From Equibacterium sp963662035 (GTDB lineage Bacteria; Bacteroidota; Bacteroidia; Bacteroidales; UBA932): a stretch of DNA of 50,452 nt. The DNA is taken from NCBI GenBank assembly GCA_963662035.1, contig CAVLDO010000014.1, positions 1 to 50,452 on the forward strand. The letters run 5' to 3'. The notes below the pieces were generated by a model that saw only the letters and a program-made list of their open reading frames with translations, was not told the origin of the DNA and made no database searches. The position numbers were made by a program, and so were the translations under genes. Below, one piece after another: positions 44,422 through 50,452 of the stretch. Position 1 is the first letter of the stretch. The number at the start of each line of letters is the position of its first letter.

Positions 44422-45024
44422 TTAAACTTTGGTTACTTGTGCAAAATTAAGCTCTACAAGCGTCTTGCGGCCGAATATCTTGACCGTGACGGCAAGCTTG
44501 CGCTTGTCGTCCATAATCTTCTCGACGGTGCCTTCAAAACCGTTGAACGGACCATCGTTGATCTTGATGGGTTCGCCCACGGTAAACGGAGTGACGGTCT
44601 CCTCGTCCTGGTCGGCCATAGTGTCGATCGCACCCAGAATGCGGGCGATCTCGCTCTGACGCAAGGGGACGGGTACACGCTTGATTGTCTTCACCTTCTT
44701 GTCCTTACCGTCGATGTGTTTCTCCTCGATTACTTCTACGTTCTCGGAGAGGAAACCGGCCACGAAGGTAATGTCCTTGATGATGTGTTCAATCTCACCG
44801 GTAAGATTAGCTTCCATATAAATATACCCCGGGAAAAGAACTCTCTCGGCGCTGACTCTCTTACCGTTTTTAATCTGGTAATACTTTTCAGTCGGAATGA
44901 GGACCTGAGAAATATGGTCTTGAAGACCGTGATTCTCTATCTCCTTTTCGATATATTCTTTGGCTTTTTTCTCTTTACCGCCTGCGGTACGGACCACATA
45001 CCATTTTTTGGCAACTTCGCTCAT
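44422..45024 (-). CDS. nusG: transcription termination/antitermination factor NusG
   Basis: Elongation factor that binds RNA polymerase and couples it to ribosomes or Rho. 200 residues: NGN domain (about 1-120, KWYVVRTAGGKEKKAKEYIE, VLFPGYIYMEA) and a C-terminal KOW domain (about 145-195, VGEPIKINDGPFNGFEGTVE). Only 2 bp after secE. Confidence 0.98.
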   Translation of the reverse strand: MSEVAKKWYVVRTAGGKEKKAKEYIEKEIENHGLQDHISQVLIPTEKYYQIKNGKRVSAERVLFPGYIYMEANLTGEIEHIIKDITFVAGFLSENVEVIEEKHIDGKDKKVKTIKRVPVPLRQSEIARILGAIDTMADQDEETVTPFTVGEPIKINDGPFNGFEGTVEKIMDDKRKLAVTVKIFGRKTLVELNFAQVTKV

Positions 45025-45026
45025 AA

Positions 45027-45215
45027 TTACAGTTGGTAGATACCGGTCATGATGGTCTTGAACAGGAAGTCAATGACCCAAACGACCACGGCACATATCA
45101 GAGAAGCCACCATAACGAGAACGGCTGAACTCTGAAGCTTGCTCCAGGTCGGCCAAGTCACTTTGGTGGTGAGTTCTTTGTAAGACTCCTTAAAGTAAGT
45201 ACCTATTTTGCTCAT
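45027..45215 (-). CDS. secE: preprotein translocase subunit SecE
   Basis: Small single-span clamp subunit of SecYEG. 62 residues with the conserved SYKELTTKVTWPTWSKLQSS amphipathic helix followed by one membrane helix (AVLVMVASLICAVVVWVIDF). Lies between tRNA-Trp (90 bp upstream) and nusG, the standard bacterial place. Confidence 0.97.
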   Translation of the reverse strand: MSKIGTYFKESYKELTTKVTWPTWSKLQSSAVLVMVASLICAVVVWVIDFLFKTIMTGIYQL

Positions 45216-45230
45216 TGTTATTCTGTTGTC

Positions 45231-45264
45231 GGCCGCGCAGATTGGAAGCGGTCCTGAAGCGGCC
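45231..45264 (-). other. secE leader hairpin
   Basis: GGCCGC / GCGGCC stem with a 22-base loop inside the 90-bp gap between tRNA-Trp and secE. It may be an RNA-processing or translation-control structure; there is no T-run. The rest of 45216-45305 holds nothing else I recognise. Confidence 0.3.
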
Positions 45265-45305
45265 TTTTAATAACGCACCGGATTCGTAACCATCCGATAT
45301 TTTTG

Positions 45306-45376
45306 CAGGGGAAGCAGGAATCGAACCCACATCGACGGTTTTGGAGACCGCTGAACTACCATTGTTCTATTCCCCT
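45306..45376 (-). tRNA. tRNA-Trp (CCA)
   Basis: 71-nt cloverleaf: acceptor AGGGGAA/TTCCCCT with discriminator G, anticodon loop CTCCAAA (anticodon CCA), T arm with GGTTCGAATCC. No encoded CCA. Between tuf and secE, as usual in Bacteroidales; cut from the superoperon transcript. Confidence 0.97.
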
Positions 45377-45384
45377 ATATCACA

Positions 45385-45414
45385 ATTCCGGCTACTGTGG
45401 ATAGCAGCCGGAAT
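45385..45414 (-). other. hairpin between tuf and tRNA-Trp
   Basis: 9-bp arms ATTCCGGCT / AGCCGGAAT around a 12-base loop, in the 53-bp gap. No T-run follows, so I take it as a processing or 3'-end stabilising structure of the tuf message rather than a terminator. Confidence 0.5.
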
Positions 45415-45429
45415 AGCGATTATCTGTAA

Positions 45430-46617
45430 TTAGTCAGCTACTGCGATAACCTGACCTGCACCTACTGTGCGGCCGCCTTCGCGGATAGCGAAACGAAGAC
45501 CTACGTTGAGGGCTACAGGGTAGATGAGGCTGACCTTGATCTCTACGTTGTCACCGGGCATTACCATCTCGGTTCCCTCGGGAAGAGTGATCTCACCTGT
45601 GATGTCAAGGGTGCGGATGAAGAACTGAGGACGATATTTGTTGTGGAACGGTGTGTGACGGCCGCCCTCGTCTTTCTTCAGAACGTAAATCTGACCTGTG
45701 AACTCGTGGTGAGGAGTGATGGTGTTGGGGTGTGCGATAACCTGACCGCGCTTGATCTCCTTCTTGTCGATACCGCGGAGCAGCAGACCTACGTTGTCAC
45801 CTGCCTCGCCCTCATCGAGGAGCTTGCGGAACATTTCGACACCGGTAACGACAGACTTCTTGGGCTCATCGCCAAGACCGATGATCTGAATTTCGTCACC
45901 GACCTTAACCTTACCCTGCTCGATACGGCCGGTAGCTACTGTACCGCGACCGGTGATGGAGAAGACGTCCTCGACAGGCATAAGGAAGGGCTTGTCGGTA
46001 AGACGGGGAGGCAGCTCGATGTATGTGTCGACAGCATCCATAAGTTCCATAACCTTCTCCTCCCACTTGGGGTCGCCGTTGAGTGCGCCGAGTGCGGAGC
46101 CGCGGATTACGGGGGCGTTGTCGCCATCGAAGTTGTAGAAGTTGAGAAGTTCGCGAACCTCCATTTCTACGAGCTCCACCATCTCGGGGTCGTCCACGAT
46201 ATCAACCTTGTTGAGGAAGACTACGATGCGGGGAACGTTCACCTGACGGGCGAGAAGCACGTGCTCACGGGTCTGGGGCATAGGACCGTCGGTAGCTGCA
46301 ACCACGAGGATCGCACCGTCCATCTGCGCTGCACCTGTTACCATGTTCTTCACATAATCGGCGTGGCCGGGGCAGTCAACGTGCGCATAGTGGCGGGTAG
46401 CGGTCTCGTACTCGATGTGTGCGGTGTTGATTGTGATACCGCGCTCTTTCTCTTCGGGAGCGTTGTCGATTGAGTCAAATGAACGGACTTCGGAAAGTCC
46501 CTTTTCTGCAAGAACTTTGGTAATAGCAGCGGTAAGAGTGGTTTTACCGTGGTCAACGTGGCCGATGGTGCCGATGTTGACGTGAGGTTTGGTCCTCTGG
46601 AATGTTTCTTTTGCCAT
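45430..46617 (-). CDS. tuf: elongation factor Tu
   Basis: GTPase that brings aminoacyl-tRNA to the ribosome. 395 residues, full length: GHVDHGKT (19-26), the DCPGHADYV switch II, NKVD guanine motif, and the C-terminal domain ending VGAGQVIAVAD. Codon use is strongly biased, as expected for a very highly expressed gene. It sits between tRNA-Thr(GGT) and tRNA-Trp. Confidence 0.99.
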   Translation of the reverse strand: MAKETFQRTKPHVNIGTIGHVDHGKTTLTAAITKVLAEKGLSEVRSFDSIDNAPEEKERGITINTAHIEYETATRHYAHVDCPGHADYVKNMVTGAAQMDGAILVVAATDGPMPQTREHVLLARQVNVPRIVVFLNKVDIVDDPEMVELVEMEVRELLNFYNFDGDNAPVIRGSALGALNGDPKWEEKVMELMDAVDTYIELPPRLTDKPFLMPVEDVFSITGRGTVATGRIEQGKVKVGDEIQIIGLGDEPKKSVVTGVEMFRKLLDEGEAGDNVGLLLRGIDKKEIKRGQVIAHPNTITPHHEFTGQIYVLKKDEGGRHTPFHNKYRPQFFIRTLDITGEITLPEGTEMVMPGDNVEIKVSLIYPVALNVGLRFAIREGGRTVGAGQVIAVAD

Positions 46618-46645
46618 AGTTAATATTTTACGTGTTTTATCGTTG

Positions 46646-46717
46646 AGCTGGTGGTGAGAATTGAACTCACGACCTCTTCCTTACCAAGGAAGCGCTCTAC
46701 CCCTGAGCTACACTAGC
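46646..46717 (-). tRNA. tRNA-Thr (GGT)
   Basis: 72-nt cloverleaf with anticodon loop TTGGTAA (anticodon GGT) and T arm GTGAG/CTCAC. The acceptor stem GCTAGTG/CACCAGC has an A-C mismatch at the fourth pair; a G there would pair perfectly. No encoded CCA. Confidence 0.94.
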
Positions 46718-46730
46718 AGTAATATACTTG

Positions 46731-46803
46731 AGCGGAAGACGAGGTTCGAACCCGCGACCCTCAGCTTGGAAGGCTGATGCTCTACCAACTGAGCTACTTC
46801 CGC
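46731..46803 (-). tRNA. tRNA-Gly (TCC)
   Basis: 73-nt cloverleaf: acceptor GCGGAAG/CTTCCGC, anticodon loop CTTCCAA (anticodon TCC), T arm GCGGGTTCGAACCTCGT with one imperfect pair. Discriminator T, no encoded CCA. Confidence 0.96.
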
Positions 46804-46880
46804 TTTTTGCAGACTTAAAAAATAAGCGGTAATGCTGCTTCAGGTATGTTTCTACAACATTTCCGCCACTTTTTTTGCCG

Positions 46881-46963
46881 TGGGAAGAGATGGATTCGAA
46901 CCACCGTAGGCGTAAGCCAGCAGATTTACAGTCTGCCCCATTTGGCCACTCTGGTATCTTCCC
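46881..46963 (-). tRNA. tRNA-Tyr (GTA)
   Basis: 83-nt class II tRNA with a long variable arm; acceptor GGGAAGA/TCTTCCC, anticodon loop CTGTAAA (anticodon GTA), discriminator A. The 77 bp between it and tRNA-Gly contains no gene. Confidence 0.96.
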
Positions 46964-46972
46964 TGAAAGGTG

Positions 46973-47045
46973 AGCCGATAGACGGATTCGAACCCCCGAC
47001 CTGCTGTTTACAAAACAGCTGCTCTACCGACTGAGCTATATCGGC
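46973..47045 (-). tRNA. tRNA-Thr (TGT)
   Basis: 73-nt cloverleaf: acceptor GCCGATA/TATCGGC, anticodon loop TTTGTAA (anticodon TGT), T arm GGGGGTTCGAATCC. First gene of the superoperon, about 20 nt past its promoter; only 9 bp from tRNA-Tyr. Confidence 0.97.
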
Positions 47046-47071
47046 TTATAGCTTCCCTTATTTTGGGATTG

Positions 47072-47102
47072 CAAATATAGGCGGATTTTTTTAATTGCCA
47101 AA
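47072..47102 (-). promoter_or_regulatory. promoter of the tRNA-tuf-ribosomal-rpoBC superoperon
   Basis: On the minus strand: -33 TTTG (47099-47102), a 19-bp spacer, and -7 TATATTTG (47072-47079), the textbook Bacteroidetes arrangement. The -33 lies inside the last codons of dxs. Confidence 0.8.
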
Positions 47103-48971
47103 ATAATCGGCAATTTTTTCCAAGATATTCTCCCAAGTCATCCCGCACTGTGCATACTGCTCCGCCACGCTTGCCTGGTCGATGAACTTGTCGGGGACTC
47201 CCACCGGCACCACCCGGACATCGCCCCCCCGCGTAGCAACATACTCGCTCACCGCGCCGTAGAGTCCGCCGGCAACGGTCCCGTCCTCCACGGTTATGAT
47301 GCGGCTGCAGGTGTTGCAGGCCTTCTCCAGCGCTTCTGTGTCTATGGGTTTGAGAAAGCGCATATCATAGTGCAGGACGCTCTGTCCGAATCTTTTCTTG
47401 GCCTCGGCGGCCGCCTTTGCGCAGAGGTTGCCTATCGGGCCGATGGAGAGCAGGGCCACTTTGCTCCCCTCGCTGCGCAGCACCGCGCGCCCTATCGGCA
47501 GCGACTTGAATCCGGTGCCGCGCCACTGCACCCCCTCTCCGCATCCGCGCGGATACCTTATTATAATGGCAGGGTAGTGGGGCAGGGTGGCGCTGTAGAG
47601 CAGGTCGTGCAGATCCTTCTCGTTGTATGGCGAGGCGATGGCCAGGTTGGGGACGCTGCGCAGAATGGACATATCGAAGACCCCCTGATGGGTGGCGCCG
47701 TCTTCTCCCACCAGTCCGGCGCGGTCAAAGCAGAAAATCACCTTGAGATGCTGCAGCGCCACGTCGTGGATGATGTTGTCCACGGCCCGCTGGGAGAAGG
47801 TGGAGTAGATGTTGCACACAGGCAGCAGGTCACCTGCGGCCAGCCCGGCGGAGAATGTCACGGCGTGCCCTTCGGCTATGCCGACGTCGAACACCCGCTC
47901 GGGGAAGCGCTCCTTCATTATGTCCAGGCTGCTGCCGCGCAGCATCGCCGGGGTTATGCCCACTATGCGGCTGTTGTTCTTTGCGAGGGCGGTGACTGTC
48001 TCGCCGAACACTGTCTGATAGCGGTCGGCAGAAAGGCCGCTGTGCACGGGCTCGCCCGATTCGGGGTCGTATGCCCCCGGGGCGTGCCAGAAGGAGGGGT
48101 TCTCCTCCGCCGGCCTGTAGCCCTTGCCCTTGACGGTGACAAGATGCAGAATCTTGGGCCCCTTGATGTTGTGGAGCCGCTCCAGCATAGAAATGACTTC
48201 CGAGAGATTGTTGCCGTCGACGGGACCGAAATATCTGAAGCCCAGGGAGTCGAACATAGAGACGGTCTCGCTGTTGTGCAGCAGCAGTTTTTTGGTGCTG
48301 CGGGTCAGCGCCTGCAGAAAGCTGCGGATCTTGCCCTCGCCCAGCAGGTGCCAGATGTTGTTCTTGATGCGGTTGTACCCCGCCCCAGTGGTTATGCGGG
48401 TCAGATGGCGGTGCAGCGCATCGTTGGATATGTCGATGGAAATCCGGTTGTCGTTGAGTATCACCAGCAGGTCGCTCTTGCGGCTGCCGGCATTGTTGAG
48501 GCCCTCGAATGCGAGGCCGCCCGACATAGCGCCGTCGCCTATCACCGCCACGTGGCGGGCCTTGACGCCGCGCAGTTCGTCGGCCACCGCAAAGCCCAGC
48601 GCGGCCGAGATTGAGGTGGAGGCGTGGCCCGCGCCAAAGCAGTCGTAGGGGCTCTCGTCCCGCTTGGGGAAGCCGCTCAGCCCCCCTTTTCTGCGATTGT
48701 TAAGAAAAGCCTCGCGACGCCCGGTGAGTATCTTGTGGGCGTATGCCTGATGCCCCACATCCCACACGACCTTGTCGTCGGGAGTGTCCAGCACCTTGTG
48801 CAGGGCCACGGCAATCTCCACCGCCCCCAGGCTCGAAGCCAGGTGGCCGGGGTTTTTTGCGCAACTCTCTATTATATACTCTCTCAGTTCACCGCAGAGC
48901 TGCTCAAGCTGCTCCGGATTCAGTTTCTTGAGATCGGCGGGAGAGTTTATGTTGTCTAAGATTCTATCCAA
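47091..48971 (-). CDS. dxs: 1-deoxy-D-xylulose-5-phosphate synthase
   Basis: Thiamin-diphosphate enzyme that joins pyruvate and glyceraldehyde-3-P, first step of the MEP isoprenoid pathway (and precursor for thiamin and pyridoxal). 626 residues. DVGHQAYAHKILTGRR, the TPP/Mg motif GDGAMSGGLAFEGLNNAG...ILNDN, and the transketolase Pyr domain DRAGLVGEDGATHQGVFD are present. The start must be the TTG at 48969-48971: the codon just before it is the purA stop in the same frame, and no ATG exists near the N terminus. Co-transcribed with purA. Confidence 0.96.
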   Translation of the reverse strand: MDRILDNINSPADLKKLNPEQLEQLCGELREYIIESCAKNPGHLASSLGAVEIAVALHKVLDTPDDKVVWDVGHQAYAHKILTGRREAFLNNRRKGGLSGFPKRDESPYDCFGAGHASTSISAALGFAVADELRGVKARHVAVIGDGAMSGGLAFEGLNNAGSRKSDLLVILNDNRISIDISNDALHRHLTRITTGAGYNRIKNNIWHLLGEGKIRSFLQALTRSTKKLLLHNSETVSMFDSLGFRYFGPVDGNNLSEVISMLERLHNIKGPKILHLVTVKGKGYRPAEENPSFWHAPGAYDPESGEPVHSGLSADRYQTVFGETVTALAKNNSRIVGITPAMLRGSSLDIMKERFPERVFDVGIAEGHAVTFSAGLAAGDLLPVCNIYSTFSQRAVDNIIHDVALQHLKVIFCFDRAGLVGEDGATHQGVFDMSILRSVPNLAIASPYNEKDLHDLLYSATLPHYPAIIIRYPRGCGEGVQWRGTGFKSLPIGRAVLRSEGSKVALLSIGPIGNLCAKAAAEAKKRFGQSVLHYDMRFLKPIDTEALEKACNTCSRIITVEDGTVAGGLYGAVSEYVATRGGDVRVVPVGVPDKFIDQASVAEQYAQCGMTWENILEKIADYFGN

Positions 48972-50267
48972 TTACTGCGGACGGTAAGATGAAGTGTATG
49001 GCTCCTCGCGCACGATGGTCTGGTCTCTGTCGGGACCCACGGATATGATCTTGACGGGGAGTTTGAGCTCCTCCTCCAGAAATTTGATGAAAATTCTGAA
49101 CTCGTAGGGGAAGTCGCTCTCGCTGCGGACTTCGCTCAGGGGCTTGTGCCACCCCTTGAACTCTTTGTACACGGGTTCTATGCCGGCCTGTGTGTCAAAG
49201 GGAAAGATGTTGCAGGGCTCGCCGTCCACAATGTAGCTTGTGGCCACCTTGATGGTGTCGAACTCGTCCATCACGTCGGCCTTCATCATCACCAGGTCGG
49301 TGACGCCGTTGAGCATCACGGCATATTTGAGAGCCACCAGGTCCAGCCATCCGCAGCGGCGGGGACGCCCGGTGACGGAGCCGAACTCGGCGCCGCCTAT
49401 GCGCAGCTGCTCTCCGGTCTCATCGTTGAGCTCGGTGGGGAAGGGGCCGCTGCCCACGCGGGTGCAGTATGCCTTGAAGATTCCGTACACGCGCCCCACC
49501 TTTCCGGGAGCTATGCCCAGCCCCACGCAGGCGCCGGGGCAGATGGTGTTGGAAGAGGTGACGAAGGGGTAGGAGCCGAAGTCGATGTCCAGCATACTGC
49601 CCTGCGCCCCCTCGGCCAGAATCTTCTTATTGTTTTCCAGACATTCGTTGGCGAAGTATTCGCCGTCGATTATCCTGAAGGTCTTGAGGTATTCCACGGC
49701 CTCCAGCCACTCGGCCTCGTGATAGGCGGCATCGTATTGGAAGTCGAACTGCCGTAGATATTCGATGTGCTTGGCCTTGAGGGCCTCGAAGCGCTCCTTG
49801 AAGTTTGTGGCCAGAATGTCGCCCACCCTGAGGCCGACGCGGCTCACCTTGTCGGTGTAGGTGGGGCCGATGCCCTTGAGGGTGGAGCCGATCTTGGCCT
49901 TGCCCTTGGATGCCTCCTGGGCGGCGTCTATGATCTTGTGGGTGGGGAGAATAAGGTGCGCCTTCTTGGAGATGAAGAGCCGCTCGCGCAGGGGGACTCC
50001 CGCCGCCTCGATGGATTCGCATTCGCCGCGGAAGGTGATGGGATCCAGCACCACGCCGCCGCCCACTATGTTGATGGTGCCTTTTCTGAGCACGCCGCTG
50101 GGGACGCTGCGCAGGATGAACTTCTTCCCGTCAAAATGGATGGAGTGGCCGGCATTGGGCCCTCCTTGGAATCTTGCTATAATAGGATAGGTCTCCGCAA
50201 GAACATCAACTATCTTGCCCTTGCCTTCGTCGCCCCATTGCAGGCCCAGTACCACGTCAAGTTTCAT
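48972..50267 (-). CDS. purA: adenylosuccinate synthetase
   Basis: Joins IMP and aspartate with GTP hydrolysis, first committed step to AMP. 431 residues. Landmarks: GLQWGDEGKGKIVD (8-21) with the catalytic Asp, GGPNAGHS, GPTYTDKVSR, SSNTICPGACVGLG, and GRPRRCGWLDLV. The ATG at 50267 gives the family N terminus MKLDVVLGLQWG. The stop TAA directly precedes the dxs start in the same frame. A promoter lies at 50295-50324. Confidence 0.97.
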   Translation of the reverse strand: MKLDVVLGLQWGDEGKGKIVDVLAETYPIIARFQGGPNAGHSIHFDGKKFILRSVPSGVLRKGTINIVGGGVVLDPITFRGECESIEAAGVPLRERLFISKKAHLILPTHKIIDAAQEASKGKAKIGSTLKGIGPTYTDKVSRVGLRVGDILATNFKERFEALKAKHIEYLRQFDFQYDAAYHEAEWLEAVEYLKTFRIIDGEYFANECLENNKKILAEGAQGSMLDIDFGSYPFVTSSNTICPGACVGLGIAPGKVGRVYGIFKAYCTRVGSGPFPTELNDETGEQLRIGGAEFGSVTGRPRRCGWLDLVALKYAVMLNGVTDLVMMKADVMDEFDTIKVATSYIVDGEPCNIFPFDTQAGIEPVYKEFKGWHKPLSEVRSESDFPYEFRIFIKFLEEELKLPVKIISVGPDRDQTIVREEPYTSSYRPQ

Positions 50268-50294
50268 AGAGTATTTGTGTTTTGAACAAGACTG

Positions 50295-50324
50295 CGAAGT
50301 TACTGCTAATAGTTGATAAACAAA
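50295..50324 (-). promoter_or_regulatory. probable promoter of purA-dxs
   Basis: On the minus strand: TTTG (50321-50324), 18-bp spacer, TAACTTCG (50295-50302), one base off TAnnTTTG. Predicts a leader of about 20 nt. Confidence 0.5.
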
Positions 50325-50348
50325 AATTTTGCTTTTGTAAATATAAAA

Positions 50349-50451
50349 GCCCCCGGACAGCCGTGACGGCGTTAATAGGATCGTACGAAGCAATCCTCCG
50401 GATAGAATGCCGGAAAAACGGGCGCGGCTGGTGGGGCACGCACGTTTTTTT
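50349..50451. ncRNA. candidate structured RNA beside purA
   Basis: A closed multi-stem structure is visible. Outer stem GCCCC (50349-50353) with GGGGC (50433-50437), then CAGCCG (50358-50363) with CGGCTG (50425-50430). Inside are AGGAT/ATCCT (50377-50381 with 50393-50397) and CCGG/CCGG (50398-50401 with 50410-50413); GCCG-TGA-CGGC is an alternative fold. On the plus strand the RNA would end in seven T residues at 50445-50451; on the minus strand the outer stem is followed by TTTTATATTT. Either strand is possible. I see no SRP, tmRNA, RNase P or known riboswitch signature. The window edge cuts the view. Confidence 0.4.
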
Positions 50452-50452
50452 A

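Noticed and set aside
45306..47045. tRNA cluster as a phage or island attachment site
   Set aside because: No integrase, direct repeat of a tRNA 3' end, or foreign-looking gene is near; the order tRNA-tuf-tRNA-secE is the normal core arrangement.
50349..50451. SRP RNA, tmRNA, RNase P RNA, or a purine riboswitch
   Set aside because: None of the invariant motifs (SRP domain IV loop, tmRNA resume codon region, RNase P core, purine aptamer loops) is recognisable on either strand; kept only as an unassigned structured RNA.

Overview
The window is chromosomal core sequence from a member of the Bacteroidota, most likely order Bacteroidales. Family and genus cannot be settled from the sequence alone; the fairly GC-rich, codon-biased genes would fit a Rikenellaceae-like gut or environmental lineage. 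The evidence is the TAnnTTTG-type -7 promoter boxes with almost no Shine-Dalgarno sequences, a subtilase with a type IX secretion sorting domain beside a PorV/PorQ-like protein, a FISUMP lipoprotein, a Bacteroidetes histone H1-like protein, a Bacteroidetes-type DUF2795 protein, and the gene order tRNA-Thr/tRNA-Tyr/tRNA-Gly/tRNA-Thr/tuf/tRNA-Trp/secE/nusG/rplKAJL/rpoBC. I see no insertion sequence, prophage, integrase, CRISPR array or plasmid gene.

Layout. 1-5.6 kb: a DUF2795 protein, a coupled orphan ABC ATPase and cobalamin adenosyltransferase, folE-trkA in the other direction, two coupled AraC-type HTH proteins, and a YitT-family membrane protein. 5.6-14.5 kb: leuS, an M28-type pseudopeptidase fused to a TonB-C domain, gcvT behind a SPOR lipoprotein, then divergent capA-phoH and a FISUMP lipoprotein. 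14.6-18.6 kb: apbE, holA, and a stand-alone PD-(D/E)XK (HSDR_N) protein coupled to a CCA-adding enzyme. 18.6-22.6 kb: an envelope unit of LAB_N protein, alanine racemase, GT2 and ArnT-like glycosyltransferase. 22.7-28.3 kb: histone H1-like protein, divIC-S41 peptidase divergent from CPBP protease-manA-S4 protein, then pth and rplY. 28.4-33.9 kb: clostripain-like C11 lipoprotein, murI, PorV/PorQ-like protein and S8 protease. 34.1-47.1 kb: the RNA polymerase/ribosomal protein/EF-Tu/tRNA superoperon. 47.1-50.4 kb: dxs and purA, then a predicted structured RNA at the window edge.

Many neighbouring genes overlap by ATGA or abut exactly, so most of the window is short translationally coupled operons. 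Six promoters place the -7 box only 4-7 nt before the start codon, which suggests leaderless or near-leaderless mRNAs. That also settles several start codons, including GTG starts.

No complete, plainly undescribed system is visible. The best leads are the M28-TonB protein with three canonical active-site residues replaced, the compact structured RNA next to purA, the hairpins in the rplY leader and downstream of rpoC, the rplL-rpoB attenuator, the LAB_N/GT2/ArnT set, and the coupled AraC pair. No stretch longer than 300 bases lacks a gene; the largest intergenic pieces (33908-34082 and 50268-50452) are described as features.
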